Of a DNA stretch of 64,000 bases, positions 8,777 through 19,163 are shown in pieces. Position 1 is the stretch's first letter. Every line of letters begins with the position of its first letter. The notes under the pieces are model-generated. The model was not told where the DNA came from. It made no database searches and saw only the letters and a list, made by a program, of their open reading frames with translations. The stretch is from Hydrogenibacillus schlegelii (lineage in GTDB: Bacteria > Bacillota > Bacilli > Thermicanales > DSM-22653): the NCBI RefSeq assembly GCF_001653195.1, contig NZ_JXBB01000063.1:41854-105853 (forward strand), written 5' to 3'. The translations under genes were made by a program, and so were the position numbers.

Positions 8777-8795
8777 CGAAGCGGCGGAGGCAGCG

Positions 8796-10109
8796 ATGGC
8801 GACCAAGCATGTGCAGATTTTAAAGTACATTGAAGACCTGCCGGTCGGGGAAAAAATCTCCGTCCGGCAGGTCGCGCGAGCCCTCGGCGTGAGCGAGGGG
8901 ACGGCCTACCGGGCGATCAAAGAGGCGGAGTCCCTCGGCCTGGTCAGCACGATCGAACGGGTCGGGACGATCCGCATCGAAAAAAAGCGCCGCGAGACGA
9001 TGGAGATGCTCACCTTCGCCGAGGTCGTCTCCATCGTCGACGGCGTCGTCCTGGGCGGCCGGGAAGGGCTGCACAAGCGGCTCAACAAATTCGTCATCGG
9101 CGCGATGAAGCTCGACGACATGATGAAATACGTCGAGCCGGGAAACTTGCTCATCGTCGGCAACCGCGACGAGGCGCACCGGATGGCCCTGCTCGCCGGG
9201 GCGGCGGTGCTCATCACCGGCGGTTTTGACGCCAAGGAGCAGACGAAGCGGCTCGCGGACGAGCTCAAGCTCCCCCTCATCTCGTGCTCGTACGACACGT
9301 TCACCGTCGCGTCGATGATCAACCGGGCGATCTACGACAATCTGATCAAAAAAGAGATCCTGCGGGTCGAAGACGTGATGATCCCCCGGGATCGGACGAT
9401 CTACGTGTCGCTTTCGGACGACGCGGGGGCGGTCATGCGCCTGTCGCAGGAGACGGGGCACCATCATTTTCCCGTCGTCGACGATGACGGCGTCGTCCAC
9501 GGCGTCGTCTCGTCGCGGGATGTGATCGGCCGCGATCCGGAGACGCCCCTTCGGGAGATCGTCCGGCCGGAGGTGACGTGCGCCCGGCCCCACTACACGC
9601 TCGCCGCTTCCGCCCACGCGATGGTCTGGGACGGGATCCACCTGATGCCGGTCGTCGACGGCGAGCGTCGCCTCGTCGGCGTCCTCACGCGAAAGGACGT
9701 CCTGAAGGCGATGCAGACGCTCCAGAAGCAGCCGCAGGTCGGCGATACGTTCGACGACCTGATGTTTGCCCACCTGAGCGACGAGTCGTTCGGCCGGGCC
9801 GAAGCCCGGTTTTCCGCCCGCATCGTGCCGCAGATGTCGAACCGGTTCGGCGTGCTTTCGAACGGCGTCCTCACGAACCTCATCCTCGAGGCGGCCCGCC
9901 GGGCCCTCAAAGGGGCTTTCCGCGGCGACTACGAAATCGAAGATGCCCACGTCTTCTACCTCCGGCCGATCTCGATCGACGGCCGGATCGACATCGCCGT
10001 GGCCTTCATCGATGCCGGCCGGAAGACGGTGCAGCTCGAGGCGGACGTCCAGGCCGAAGGCCGGCGGGCCGCCAAGGCGTACGTCCGGGCCCACCTCTGG
10101 GAAGGGTGA
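8796..10109 (+). CDS. ytoI: YtoI-type regulator: wHTH, DRTGG, two CBS, hotdog domain
   Basis: A 437-residue cytoplasmic protein. In order: a winged helix-turn-helix with GVSEGTAYRAIKEAESLGL (about residues 1-65), a DRTGG domain (about 70-180, motif VLITGGFDA), two CBS repeats (about 190-310, FPVVDDDG and MPVVDGERRLVGVLTRKDV) and a C-terminal hotdog-type domain (about 325-437). CBS and DRTGG domains usually bind adenine nucleotides, which suggests a ligand-sensing transcription factor. ATG at 8796 follows GCGGAGGC. The domain set is that of B. subtilis YtoI. In B. subtilis the oligoribonuclease gene nrnA lies in this block; it is absent here. Confidence 0.92.
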   Translation: MATKHVQILKYIEDLPVGEKISVRQVARALGVSEGTAYRAIKEAESLGLVSTIERVGTIRIEKKRRETMEMLTFAEVVSIVDGVVLGGREGLHKRLNKFVIGAMKLDDMMKYVEPGNLLIVGNRDEAHRMALLAGAAVLITGGFDAKEQTKRLADELKLPLISCSYDTFTVASMINRAIYDNLIKKEILRVEDVMIPRDRTIYVSLSDDAGAVMRLSQETGHHHFPVVDDDGVVHGVVSSRDVIGRDPETPLREIVRPEVTCARPHYTLAASAHAMVWDGIHLMPVVDGERRLVGVLTRKDVLKAMQTLQKQPQVGDTFDDLMFAHLSDESFGRAEARFSARIVPQMSNRFGVLSNGVLTNLILEAARRALKGAFRGDYEIEDAHVFYLRPISIDGRIDIAVAFIDAGRKTVQLEADVQAEGRRAAKAYVRAHLWEG

Positions 10110-10120
10110 GCGCTCCGGCG

Positions 10121-10603
10121 TCACGGTCCTTCTTTTTGTTCGACGGCGACGTAGAGGACGAGCGTCGGCGCGACGATGAGCCCTTTCAGGCGGACGACGT
10201 ACGTTCGGCCGTCGACGTCGACCGCCCGCCGGTCGAACGCCCGGAAGAGGACGTCGCCGGCGTCGGCGACGTCGGCGATGCTTTTGCCGATGAGGAAGCG
10301 GGCGTCGGCGAGGAGGTGCCGGCGGAGCGCCTGCTCGACCCGGGCGCTCTCGAGGGGCTCGAGGCGGATGTCGACGTCCTTGACCCGCACCCGCCGATCC
10401 CAGGCGCCGTTTTCGTCCTCCGCCTTGGCCAGCCGCTCGGCGAGGTGGGCGTTTTCGGTGATCAGCCGCGCCCGTTCCAGGGTGAGGCGGTTCAGCTCAC
10501 CGCCGACTTCGAGGAGCATGAACAGAGCGCCGACGAGGAGGCCGAAGACGAAGGCGGTCAGCCTGCGCCGCTCCTCCGCCGTCGGCCGTCGGGGCAAAAG
10601 CAC
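10121..10603 (-). CDS. ytrI: Sporulation membrane protein YtrI
   Basis: A 160-residue protein with one N-terminal transmembrane helix (around VFGLLVGALFMLLEVGG), then a coiled-coil-like stretch (LNRLTLERARLITENAHLAERLAKAEDEN) and a C-terminal alpha/beta domain. This plan, the length and the location next to ytrH fit YtrI, a sporulation membrane protein in B. subtilis. GTG at 10603 follows GGAAGGAG. It converges on ytoI with only 11 bp between stops and no clear terminator. It is co-oriented with ytrH, 134 bp downstream of it. Confidence 0.8.
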   Translation of the reverse strand: MLLPRRPTAEERRRLTAFVFGLLVGALFMLLEVGGELNRLTLERARLITENAHLAERLAKAEDENGAWDRRVRVKDVDIRLEPLESARVEQALRRHLLADARFLIGKSIADVADAGDVLFRAFDRRAVDVDGRTYVVRLKGLIVAPTLVLYVAVEQKEGP

Positions 10604-10737
10604 CGCCGCTCCTTCCTTTCCGCACCCGTTTCCGGATCCGGTCCGACGCTGCCGAATCCGTTCCGAGGCCATCCCCATCCGGTTCCGTGCCCTGATCGCC
10701 GCTTTCCTCCCCCCGGCCCCCTTCGGGTCCGCCCGCG

Positions 10738-11049
10738 CTAGCGGCGGTCGACGGCGGCGAGGAGGAGGGCGGCGGCGGCCTGGGCGCCAAGGAGGGCGCT
10801 GGCGAGATAAAAGAGCTGCTTGACGAGGGACGACGGCTGGCCGCCCAAAAACCCCTCTTCGATCCCGCGGAGGGCGGTGAACGCCCCGCCGATCGCCGCG
10901 ATGACGGCCCAGAGCTTGAGCTCGCCGGCGACTTCTTTCATCAGTTCGAACGGCGCCTGTCGGGTGAGGACGCCGGCGAGGCCGGCGAACAGGCTTCCGC
11001 CCAGCGTGATGCCGAAGGCGATGAAAAAGACGGTGATCAGGCGGCTCAC
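10738..11049 (-). CDS. ytrH: Sporulation membrane protein YtrH
   Basis: A 103-residue membrane protein with three hydrophobic helices: ITVFFIAFGITLGGSLFAGL near the N-terminus, LWAVIAAIGGAFTAL in the middle and LFYLASALLGAQAAAALLLA at the end. Length, helices and location beside ytrI and dnaE match YtrH, which is needed for efficient sporulation in B. subtilis. GTG at 11049 has AAAGGAGG 9 bases upstream. The divergent dnaE start lies 88 bp away. Confidence 0.82.
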   Translation of the reverse strand: MSRLITVFFIAFGITLGGSLFAGLAGVLTRQAPFELMKEVAGELKLWAVIAAIGGAFTALRGIEEGFLGGQPSSLVKQLFYLASALLGAQAAAALLLAAVDRR

Positions 11050-11136
11050 GGCGCGCGCCTCCTTTCGGGCGCCGGACGTCGTTTCATCCGTATGCAGGCC
11101 GGTCCCCGCCCATACGTCCGCAGGGGGGAGTTCGCG

Positions 11137-14100
11137 GTGTCGACGTTTGTGCATCTCCACGTCCACACGGAATACAGCCTGCTCCAGAGCACCGTCCGCG
11201 TCGGGGCGCTCCCGGAAGCCGTCCGGGCCCGAGGGATGAGCGCCGTCGCCATCACCGACCATGGGGTCCTCTCCGGCTGGGTGCCGTTCGTCCACGCCTG
11301 CCGGGCGGCCGGCGTAAAGCCGATCCTCGGGATGGAGCTTGCGGTGGCGCTCGACGACGGCGAGACGGCCCACGTCGTCCTCCTCGCCGACGGCGAAGCG
11401 GGCTACCGCTCCCTCGTCCGCCTGTCGACCCTCGCCCAACTCCATCCGGCAACCGACCGGCCGAGCGTGACGAAAGCGGCGCTCGCCGACCACGCCGAGG
11501 GGCTCGTCGCTTTAAGCGGCGGACCGGAGGGGGAGGTCGGCCGGCTTCTCGTGAAGGGCGACCTCCCCCGGGCGGCCCAGGCGGCCCTCTGGTACCGGAA
11601 CGTTTTCGGCCCCGACGGCTTTTACCTCGAGCTTACGGACCACGGCACGCCGGAAGAACAAAAGCTCATCGCCTACAGCGTCGAGCTCGGCCGGCGCCTC
11701 GGCCTCCCCCTTGTGGCGACGAACGACGTCCGGTATCTTGACGAGGCGGAAGCGCCGGTCGTCGACGTGCTTCTGGCCATCGCCGCCGGGACGAAGCTCG
11801 CCGACCCGCTTCGGCCGCGGCTTCCCGGCCGGGGCTACGACCTCGCCGCGCCGGAGGCGTTTTTCGGCCGGCGGGCCTGGCCGAAGGAGGCGCTTCAAAA
11901 CGCCGTCCGCCTCGCGGAGCGGCTTTCGGCGCATCTTCCGGACGGAACGCCGAAACTCCCGCGGTTTCCCGTGCCGCCGGAAGACGGCCGGGACGCGGCC
12001 GGGCTGCTCCGGACGCTGGCGGAAGAAGGCCTCCGGCGTCGCTTTGGCGCGCCGTCCGCCGCGGCCCGGGCGCGCCTCGACCACGAGCTCGACGTCATCG
12101 TCCGGATGGGGTTCAGCGACTACTTTCTCATCGTCGCCGACGTCGTCGCGTACGCCCGGCGCCGGGGGATCGCCGTCGGGCCCGGGCGCGGCTCGGCCGC
12201 CGGGAGCCTCGTCGCCTACGCCCTCGGCATCACCGACGTCGATCCCCTCCGGTATGACCTCCTCTTCGAGCGCTTTTTGAACCCGGAGCGGAGAAGCCTC
12301 CCGGACATCGACATCGACTTCGCCGACGACCGGCGGGAAGAGGTGCTCGCCTACGTCCGGGAAAAATACGGCGCCGACCGCGTCGCCGGCATCGGCACGT
12401 TCGGCACGATGGCGGCCCGGATGAGCCTCAGGGACGCCGGAAGGGCGCTCGGCCTTTCGCCGACGGACATCGACCGGCTGGCGAAGCGCATCCCGGCGCA
12501 GCCGGGGGCGACGCTCGAGGCGGCCCTCCGGGACGATCCGGCCCTCCGGGCGGAAGGGGAAAAAAATCCGGACATCCGGAGGCTTTTCGACATCGCCCGG
12601 CGGATCGAAGGCCTGCCGCGGCACGTCTCGACCCACGCCGCCGGCATCGTTCTCGCGCCGGAGCCGCTGGACGGCCTCGTGCCGCTTTTTCCCGGCGCCG
12701 GCGGCGCGGTGACGCAGTTTCCGATGGAAGACTTAGAACGCCTCGGCCTCGTCAAGATGGACTTCCTCGGCCTCCGGAACCTCTCCCTCCTCGACCGGAC
12801 CGTCCGGTCGCTCTCCCGCGCCGGCGTCGCCGAGATCGACCTCCGGACGCTTTCCCTCGACGATGCGGAGACGTACCGGATGCTCGCCCGAGGGGAGACG
12901 GACGGCGTCTTTCAGCTGGAGTCGCCGGGGATGCGGCGGCTCCTCGTCGAGCTTCGGCCGAGCGCCTTCGACGACCTCGTCGCCGCCATCGCCCTTTACC
13001 GGCCGGGCCCGATGGACCAGATTCCGGCGTACCTTCGGGCGAAGCGCCGCCCGGAGGCGGTCCGCTATCCCCACCCGGCCCTTCGGCCGATCCTCGAGCC
13101 GACGTACGGCGTCATCGTCTACCAGGAGCAGATCATGCGGATCGCCGAGGCCCTCGCCGGCTACACCCTCGGCGAGGCGGATCTTCTCCGGCGGGCGGTG
13201 GCGAAAAAAGACCGCTCCGCCCTCGAGGGAGAGCGGACGCGGTTTGTCGAGCGGGCCGTCGGGCGGGGGGTGCCGAAGGCCGAGGCGGAGGCCGTCTACG
13301 ACCTCATCGTCCGCTTCGCCGACTACGGCTTCAACAAAAGCCACGCCGTCGCCTACGCCCTCATCGCCTATCAGACGGCGTACTTGAAGGCCCACCATCC
13401 GCTGTATTTTTACGCCGAACTTTTAAACAGCGTCGTCGGCGACGCCGACAAGACGGCCGCCTATCTCGACGCCGCCCGCCGGGCAGGGATCCGGCTCCTC
13501 GGGCCGGACATCAACGCCTCCGCCGCCCTCTTTCGCGTCGAAGGCCCGTGGATCCGCTTCGGCCTTCTGCCCGTCAAAAACGTCGGCCGGCAGGCGGCGG
13601 AGGCGATCGAGCGGGCCCGGGCGGACGGGCCGTTTCGCTCCCTGGTCGACTTCCTCGTCCGGGTCGATGCCCGGGCCGTAAGCCGCCGGGTCGTCGAGGC
13701 CCTCATCGTGGCCGGGGCCTTCGACGCCCTCGCCGGTGGCCGGGCCAACCGGGCGAAGCTCCTCGCCGGCCTCGATGAAGCGTACCGCCGGGCGGACGCC
13801 CTCCGCGAGACCGCCGGGCAGGGGGCGCTGTTTGCCGACGACGGGGCGCCGGAAGAGGCGTTCGAGGCCGCCCGGGCGGTCGATCCGTATTCCCCCGAGG
13901 AACTCGCCCGCCTCGAGCGGGAGGCCCTCGGCGTCGTCCTCGGCGAACACCCGCTTCATCGCTTTATGCCCGTTCTCCGGCATCCGTCGGTGACGCGTCT
14001 CGCGGCCCTTTCCACCCACCGGCCGGACGAACGGGTCCGCGTCGCCGCCGAGCTCGTCGCCGTCCGGCCCCGGACGACCCGCCGCGGCGAACCGATGGCG

Positions 14101-14568
14101 TCCTTGTTCCTCGACGACTTAACCGCCCGCCTGTGGGCCGTCGTCTTTCCGGAGGCGTACCGGCTGCTCCGGGAGGCGCTCCGGCCCGGGGCGCTCTACC
14201 TCTTCCGGGGGAGGGTGCTCCACGACGGCGAGGCCGTCCGGCTTGCCGTCGACGACGCCCGTCCCCTCGACGACGTCGCGCGGCGCCTCGCCCTGTCCGC
14301 CGCCGACGGCGAGGGCCGGCGGGCGGTGTTCGTCCGGGTGCGGGAGGCCGATCGCGTCACCGGCAAGCTTGAAGCGCTCCGGCGGCTTCTTCTCGACCAT
14401 CCCGGGGAAAGCCCCGTCTTCCTCGTCGACGAGCGCCGGGGCGTCCGGATGCTCCCCGAGCGGTACGCCGTGACCCCCTCCTTGACCTTTTTAAAGGCCG
14501 CCCGGGCCCTCTTCGGCCCGGACGGCGTCGCCCTCCGCCCGGCGCCGGACGACGCCCGGCGCCGGTAA
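11137..14568 (+). CDS. dnaE: DNA polymerase III subunit alpha DnaE
   Basis: A 1143-residue C-family replicative polymerase, close to the 1115 residues of B. subtilis DnaE. The N-terminal PHP domain begins HLHVHTEYSLL and contains ITDHG. The palm motif PDIDIDF near residue 388 supplies two catalytic Asp and KMDFLGLRNL near residue 539 the third. The fingers follow with RPGPMDQIPAY, and an OB fold with acidic C-terminal region ends the protein. GTG at 11137 has GGGGAG 6 bases before it; upstream in-frame codons from 11092 lack a ribosome site. In Bacilli, DnaE extends RNA primers before PolC takes over, so polC is expected elsewhere. Confidence 0.96.
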   Translation: MSTFVHLHVHTEYSLLQSTVRVGALPEAVRARGMSAVAITDHGVLSGWVPFVHACRAAGVKPILGMELAVALDDGETAHVVLLADGEAGYRSLVRLSTLAQLHPATDRPSVTKAALADHAEGLVALSGGPEGEVGRLLVKGDLPRAAQAALWYRNVFGPDGFYLELTDHGTPEEQKLIAYSVELGRRLGLPLVATNDVRYLDEAEAPVVDVLLAIAAGTKLADPLRPRLPGRGYDLAAPEAFFGRRAWPKEALQNAVRLAERLSAHLPDGTPKLPRFPVPPEDGRDAAGLLRTLAEEGLRRRFGAPSAAARARLDHELDVIVRMGFSDYFLIVADVVAYARRRGIAVGPGRGSAAGSLVAYALGITDVDPLRYDLLFERFLNPERRSLPDIDIDFADDRREEVLAYVREKYGADRVAGIGTFGTMAARMSLRDAGRALGLSPTDIDRLAKRIPAQPGATLEAALRDDPALRAEGEKNPDIRRLFDIARRIEGLPRHVSTHAAGIVLAPEPLDGLVPLFPGAGGAVTQFPMEDLERLGLVKMDFLGLRNLSLLDRTVRSLSRAGVAEIDLRTLSLDDAETYRMLARGETDGVFQLESPGMRRLLVELRPSAFDDLVAAIALYRPGPMDQIPAYLRAKRRPEAVRYPHPALRPILEPTYGVIVYQEQIMRIAEALAGYTLGEADLLRRAVAKKDRSALEGERTRFVERAVGRGVPKAEAEAVYDLIVRFADYGFNKSHAVAYALIAYQTAYLKAHHPLYFYAELLNSVVGDADKTAAYLDAARRAGIRLLGPDINASAALFRVEGPWIRFGLLPVKNVGRQAAEAIERARADGPFRSLVDFLVRVDARAVSRRVVEALIVAGAFDALAGGRANRAKLLAGLDEAYRRADALRETAGQGALFADDGAPEEAFEAARAVDPYSPEELARLEREALGVVLGEHPLHRFMPVLRHPSVTRLAALSTHRPDERVRVAAELVAVRPRTTRRGEPMASLFLDDLTARLWAVVFPEAYRLLREALRPGALYLFRGRVLHDGEAVRLAVDDARPLDDVARRLALSAADGEGRRAVFVRVREADRVTGKLEALRRLLLDHPGESPVFLVDERRGVRMLPERYAVTPSLTFLKAARALFGPDGVALRPAPDDARRR

Positions 14569-14654
14569 GGCGCCGGACGCCGGTGGCGGCCGGCGATCGA
14601 ATTGGTTTAAAATGAAGGCACCATCGCCAGCCTATGAAGGAGCGAAGCCCCGTT

Positions 14655-16172
14655 ATGATGGACATGCGCCTCGCCGCCCTCCGGCTGCACCGGGAAAACG
14701 GCGGCAAGCTCGCCGTCCGACCGAAAGTGCCGCTCCGATCGTCGGCGGATCTGTCCCTCGCCTACTCGCCGTGGGTCGCCGAACCGTGCAAGGAGATTTA
14801 CGAGGACGTCGAGCGGGTCTACGACTACACGATCAAGCAAAACCTCGTCGCCGTCATCTCCGACGGGACGGCCGTCCTCGGCCTCGGCAACATCGGCCCC
14901 GAGGCGGCCCTGCCGGTGATGGAGGGGAAGGCGCTTTTGTTTAAGGCGTTTGCCGACATCGACGCCTTTCCCCTCGTCGTCGACGGCGACTCCGTCGACG
15001 CCTTCGTCGACCTCGTGACGCGCCTTGCACCGACGTTCGGCGGCATCAACCTCGAAGACATCGCCGCGCCGAAGTGCTTCGAAATCGAGGAGCGGCTCAA
15101 AAAGCGCCTCGACATTCCCGTCTTTCACGACGACCAGCACGGGACGGCGATCGTCACCCTGGCGGGGCTCATCAACGCCCTCCGGCTCGTCGACAAGACC
15201 TTTCCGGACATCCGGGTCGTCGTCAGCGGCGCCGGCGCCGCCGGCGTGGCCATCGTACGGCTTCTCCTGTCGGTCGGCGTCCGGCACATCATCCTGGTCG
15301 ACACCAAGGGAATCCTCTACGAAGGCCGGACCGTCGGCATGAACCCCATCAAAGAGGAGATTGCCCGGCTCACGAACCGCTCCCGCCGGACGGGGGGCCT
15401 CGCCGAAGCCCTCGAGGGCGCCGACGTCTTCATCGGCGTTTCCGTCGGCGGCTCCCTCACGAAAGCCATGATCGCGCGGATGAACGAGCGGCCGATCATC
15501 TTCGCCCTCGCCAACCCGGTGCCGGAGATTATGCCGGAAGAGGCCCTCGCCGCCGGCGCGGCGGTCGTCGGCACCGGCCGGTCCGACTACCCGAACCAGG
15601 TGAACAACGTCCTCGCCTTCCCGGGCCTGTTCCGGGGCGCCCTCGACGTCCGGGCGACGACGATCAACGAAAAGATGAAGGTCGCCGCCGCCCGCGCCAT
15701 CGCCGAGCTCATCCCGCCGGAAGCCCTCCGGCCGGACTACGTCATCCCGTCGCCGTTCGACGAGCGGGTCGCGCCGGCCGTCGCCCGGGCGGTCGCCCGG
15801 GCGGCGATGGAAACCGGCGTCGCCCGCCGGCGGAAAGACCCGGAGGCGATCTACCGGGACACCTTCGACCGCGTCCGTCGCCTCCGGCAGGCGTGGGACG
15901 CGGGGCGGGACCTCGGCCCGCTTCCGCCGCCGGCCGAGCCGCCGGAAGGGGGCGCCTGGGCCGGCGATGCGCCGTTCGGCCCGGGAGGAAGCGATCCCCG
16001 AGGCTCGGGCGCGAACGAAAGCCGGCCGGACGCCGGAGGACAAGGCACCGGTCTCCCGGCGGCCGAACGGCCGGAAGCGGCCGGATCGTCCGACCGGCCG
16101 TCGGCGGACGGCGCCGGCCCGGACGGCGGCCGTCTGGCGGCTTCCGACGCGGAGGAGGGCGGTCGCCGGTGA
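14655..16172 (+). CDS. NAD(P)-dependent malic enzyme (YtsJ type) with long C-terminal tail
   Basis: Oxidative decarboxylation of malate to pyruvate. Residues 1 to about 410 form a complete bacterial malic enzyme: YSPWVAEPC near the N-terminus, the catalytic region [17 protein letters not shown], the metal-site motif FHDDQHGTA, a Rossmann motif GAGAAGVAI and FALANPVPE. The last 90 or so residues are Gly/Pro/Ala/Asp-rich and not part of the family, which usually ends near 410. ATG at 14655 is preferred to ATG at 14634 because the AAGGAG site lies between them. The stop overlaps accD as GTGA. In B. subtilis, ytsJ also sits between dnaE and accD. Confidence 0.9.
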   Translation: MMDMRLAALRLHRENGGKLAVRPKVPLRSSADLSLAYSPWVAEPCKEIYEDVERVYDYTIKQNLVAVISDGTAVLGLGNIGPEAALPVMEGKALLFKAFADIDAFPLVVDGDSVDAFVDLVTRLAPTFGGINLEDIAAPKCFEIEERLKKRLDIPVFHDDQHGTAIVTLAGLINALRLVDKTFPDIRVVVSGAGAAGVAIVRLLLSVGVRHIILVDTKGILYEGRTVGMNPIKEEIARLTNRSRRTGGLAEALEGADVFIGVSVGGSLTKAMIARMNERPIIFALANPVPEIMPEEALAAGAAVVGTGRSDYPNQVNNVLAFPGLFRGALDVRATTINEKMKVAAARAIAELIPPEALRPDYVIPSPFDERVAPAVARAVARAAMETGVARRRKDPEAIYRDTFDRVRRLRQAWDAGRDLGPLPPPAEPPEGGAWAGDAPFGPGGSDPRGSGANESRPDAGGQGTGLPAAERPEAAGSSDRPSADGAGPDGGRLAASDAEEGGRR

Positions 16173-17068
16173 AACAGTGGCGGGAGATCTTCCGCAAAAA
16201 TCGCGCCTCCCGCCGCCTGCCGCGGCCGCTTCCGCCGCCTCCCGAGCGGCCCGGCGACGTGCCGGAAGGGTTGATCGAAAAATGTCCCCGCTGCGGTGCC
16301 CTCCTTTACCGCCGGGAGCTCGAACAGCACCTTTTCGTCTGCCCGAAGTGCGGCCACCACTTTCCGATGAGCGCGCCGGACCGCTTTCGCGTCACGCTCG
16401 ACGGGGGCCGCTTTTTTGAATACGACGCCGACCTCGTGAGCACCGATCCTTTGGGCTTTCCCGGCTACCCGGAAAAGCTCGAGCAGGCGATGGAAGCGAC
16501 CGGCCTTCCCGAAGCGGTCATGACGGGCGAGGGGACGATCAAAGGGCACCCGGTCGTCCTCGCGGCGATGGACGGCCGCTTCATCATGGGCAGCATGGGC
16601 TCTGTCGTCGGCGAGAAGATCACCCGGGCGATCGAAAACGCCCGCATCAAGCGCTATCCCCTCATCATCTTTGCCGCCTCCGGCGGCGCCCGGATGCAGG
16701 AAGGGATGCTTTCCCTCATGCAGATGGCCAAAACGAGCGCCGCCATCGAGCGGTTTCACCGCGCCGGCGGGCTCTTCATCTCCGTCCTCACCCACCCGAC
16801 GACCGGCGGCGTGTCGGCGAGCTTCGCCATGCTCGGCGACTACCTCTTCGCCGAGCCGGGGGCCCTCATCGGCTTCGCCGGACGGCGGATCATCGAGCAG
16901 ACGATCCGCGAGGCCCTTCCGCCGGACTTTCAGACGGCGGAGTTTTTGCTCCGGCACGGCCAGATCGACGCCGTCGTGCCGAGGAAGGAGATGCGGGACG
17001 TCCTGGCCCGGGTGTTGGCCGTCCACGCCCGAAGGGGGCGAAGCGGTGGAAAAGCGCCTTCCGTTTGA
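16169..17068 (+). CDS. accD: Acetyl-CoA carboxylase carboxyltransferase subunit beta
   Basis: A 299-residue beta subunit of the carboxyltransferase that moves carboxyl from biotin to acetyl-CoA, making malonyl-CoA for fatty-acid synthesis. The N-terminal zinc ribbon has CPRC and CPKC pairs 15 residues apart, followed by the crotonase-like core with [21 protein letters not shown] and [17 protein letters not shown] at 16169 overlaps the malic enzyme stop. The 3' end overlaps accA by 23 bp, so the two subunits are translationally coupled. Confidence 0.96.
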   Translation: MKQWREIFRKNRASRRLPRPLPPPPERPGDVPEGLIEKCPRCGALLYRRELEQHLFVCPKCGHHFPMSAPDRFRVTLDGGRFFEYDADLVSTDPLGFPGYPEKLEQAMEATGLPEAVMTGEGTIKGHPVVLAAMDGRFIMGSMGSVVGEKITRAIENARIKRYPLIIFAASGGARMQEGMLSLMQMAKTSAAIERFHRAGGLFISVLTHPTTGGVSASFAMLGDYLFAEPGALIGFAGRRIIEQTIREALPPDFQTAEFLLRHGQIDAVVPRKEMRDVLARVLAVHARRGRSGGKAPSV

Positions 17069-18173
17069 AGAGCCGCTGGTTGCGCTGGAGGCCAAGATCG
17101 CGGAGCTTCGGCGCTTCATGGAGGAACAGGGCCTCGACCTTTCGGAGGAGGTGGCCCGCCTGTCCGCCCGTCTGCAGGCGCTCAAGGAAGAGACCTATCG
17201 GAACCTCACCCCCTGGCAGAAGGTGCTCATCGCCCGACACCCCGACCGGCCGACGACCCTCGAGATCGCCGAGGGGATGCTCACCGACTTTCTCGAGCTC
17301 CACGGCGACCGCCTCACCGGCGACGACCCGGCGATCGTCGGCGGGATCGGCCTTCTGGACGGCCTTCCGGTGACCGTGATCGGCCATCAGAAGGGCCGCG
17401 ACACGAAAGAAAACCTGGCCCGGAACTTCGGCATGCCGCACCCGGAGGGCTACCGGAAGGCCCTTCGCCTGATGGAGCAGGCGGAAAAGTTCGGCCGGCC
17501 GATCATCACCCTCCTCAACACCCCCGGCGCTTACCCCGGCAAGGCGGCGGAAGAGCGGGGGCAGAGCGAGGCGATCGCCCGGAACCTCCGCGTGATGAGC
17601 GGCCTTCGCGTGCCGATCGTCGTCGTCGTCGTCGGCGAAGGCGCCTCCGGCGGCGCGCTCGGCATCGGCGTCGGCGATCGGATCCTGATGCTGGAGCACG
17701 CCTGGTATTCCGTCATCTCGCCGGAAGGGGCGGCGGCGCTCCTCTGGAAGGATGCCAAAGAAGCCGAGCGGGCGGCGGTGGCGATGAAGATCACCGCCCA
17801 GGACCTCCTCGCGCTCGGCATCATCGACGGCATCATCCCGGAGCCTCTGGGCGGCGCCCACCGGGACAAGGCCGAGACGATCCGCCGCATCAAGGCCGCC
17901 GTCAAGGCCGCCCTCGAGGAACTGCTGCCGCTCTCACCGGAGGCCCTCGTCGAGGGCCGCTATGCCAAATATCGCCGCATCGGACGCTACACGTCGCTCT
18001 TTGCCGAGGGCGCCGCGGCGGCCCCCGGCTTCCGGGACGGGCCGGGCGCCGCCGAGTCGGCCGTCGCCGCCGTTTCGGCCACCGAAGACGAGGCCCCGGC
18101 CGCATCCGGTGGGACGCGGAGGGGCGATGCGGTCGACGGCGATGGGGCCGAACAGGAGGAGGGCGGCCGATGA
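17046..18173 (+). CDS. accA: Acetyl-CoA carboxylase carboxyltransferase subunit alpha
   Basis: A 375-residue alpha subunit and partner of AccD. The N-terminal helical region ([16 protein letters not shown]) is followed by the carboxyltransferase core with [37 protein letters not shown] and [15 protein letters not shown]. The family is usually about 320-330 residues; here about 50 residues rich in Ala, Gly, Asp and Glu are added at the C-terminus, as in the malic enzyme and MutM of this window. GTG at 17046 follows GGGGGCGAAGC within accD. The pfkA start overlaps its stop as ATGA. Confidence 0.95.
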   Translation: MEKRLPFEEPLVALEAKIAELRRFMEEQGLDLSEEVARLSARLQALKEETYRNLTPWQKVLIARHPDRPTTLEIAEGMLTDFLELHGDRLTGDDPAIVGGIGLLDGLPVTVIGHQKGRDTKENLARNFGMPHPEGYRKALRLMEQAEKFGRPIITLLNTPGAYPGKAAEERGQSEAIARNLRVMSGLRVPIVVVVVGEGASGGALGIGVGDRILMLEHAWYSVISPEGAAALLWKDAKEAERAAVAMKITAQDLLALGIIDGIIPEPLGGAHRDKAETIRRIKAAVKAALEELLPLSPEALVEGRYAKYRRIGRYTSLFAEGAAAAPGFRDGPGAAESAVAAVSATEDEAPAASGGTRRGDAVDGDGAEQEEGGR

Positions 18174-19129
18174 AGCGCATCGCGGTCCTGACGAGCGGCG
18201 GCGACGCCCCGGGGATGAACGCCGCCATCCGGGCCGTCGTCCGCCGGGCCCTTTACGACGGCGTCGAAGTTTACGGCATCGATCGCGGCTTTCAGGGGCT
18301 TCTGGAAGGGCGCCTCAAGCCGATGACCCTCGGGTCCGTCGGCGACATCGTCCACCGGGGCGGAACGATCCTCCAGACCGCCCGGAGCGAGGCGTTTAAG
18401 ACCGAGGCCGGCCAGGAGGCGGCCGTCGGCGTCCTCCGGGAGCACGCCATCGGCGGCCTCGTCGTCATCGGGGGCGACGGCTCCCTCCGGGGGGCCGAGG
18501 CGCTCCACCGCCGGGGCATCGCCGTCGTCGGCATCCCGGCCTCGATCGACAACGACATCGCCGGCACCGACGAGTCCATCGGTTTTGATACCGCGATCAA
18601 CACCGTGGCCTGGGCGATCGACAAGATCCGCGACACGGCGACGAGCCACGAGCGGACGTTCGTCGTCGAGGTCATGGGCCGCCGCTCCGGCCACATCGCC
18701 CTCTGGGCGGGCCTCGCCGTCGGGGCGGAGGCGATCATCGTTCCGGAAGTGCCGTTCGACCTCGACGCCATCGCCCGGCGGCTCATTCAGACCAAAGAGC
18801 GGGGCAAGCGCCACAGCATCCTCATCGTCGCCGAAGGCGTCATGTCCGGCGCGGCGCTCGCCAAGGAGATCGAGCGGCGGACGGGGTTCGAGACCCGGGC
18901 GAGCGTCCTCGGCCACATCCAGCGGGGCGGCACGCCATCGGCCCGAGATCGGCTCCTCGCCGGGCGGCTCGGCTCCCGGGCCGTCGAGCGGCTTCTGGCC
19001 GGTCAAAGCGGCATCATGGTCGGCATCCGGGGCGAAGCGATCGTCGACGTCCCGCTTGCCGACGTCTTCCGGGGCGAAAAACCGCTCATGGCGTCTCTCA
19101 TCGAACTCGCCCGGATGCTGTCCATCTGA
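18170..19129 (+). CDS. pfkA: ATP-dependent 6-phosphofructokinase
   Basis: A 319-residue bacterial phosphofructokinase, the usual length. ATP site residues are in [15 protein letters not shown] and GGDGSLRGA; the fructose-6-phosphate and catalytic segment is [12 protein letters not shown], and [13 protein letters not shown] and [13 protein letters not shown] complete the active site. It commits fructose 6-phosphate to glycolysis in the cytoplasm. The ATG overlaps the accA stop, after GGAGGGCGGCCG. It forms a glycolytic pair with pyk, 34 bp downstream. Confidence 0.96.
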   Translation: MKRIAVLTSGGDAPGMNAAIRAVVRRALYDGVEVYGIDRGFQGLLEGRLKPMTLGSVGDIVHRGGTILQTARSEAFKTEAGQEAAVGVLREHAIGGLVVIGGDGSLRGAEALHRRGIAVVGIPASIDNDIAGTDESIGFDTAINTVAWAIDKIRDTATSHERTFVVEVMGRRSGHIALWAGLAVGAEAIIVPEVPFDLDAIARRLIQTKERGKRHSILIVAEGVMSGAALAKEIERRTGFETRASVLGHIQRGGTPSARDRLLAGRLGSRAVERLLAGQSGIMVGIRGEAIVDVPLADVFRGEKPLMASLIELARMLSI

Positions 19130-19163
19130 AGTCGAAAGACCCCAACGAAAGGGACGTGATGCG

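Noticed and set aside
8820..10124. A 434-codon minus-strand frame opposite ytoI
   Set aside because: Mirror of the well-supported ytoI frame; His/Asp/Arg-rich, no family resemblance.
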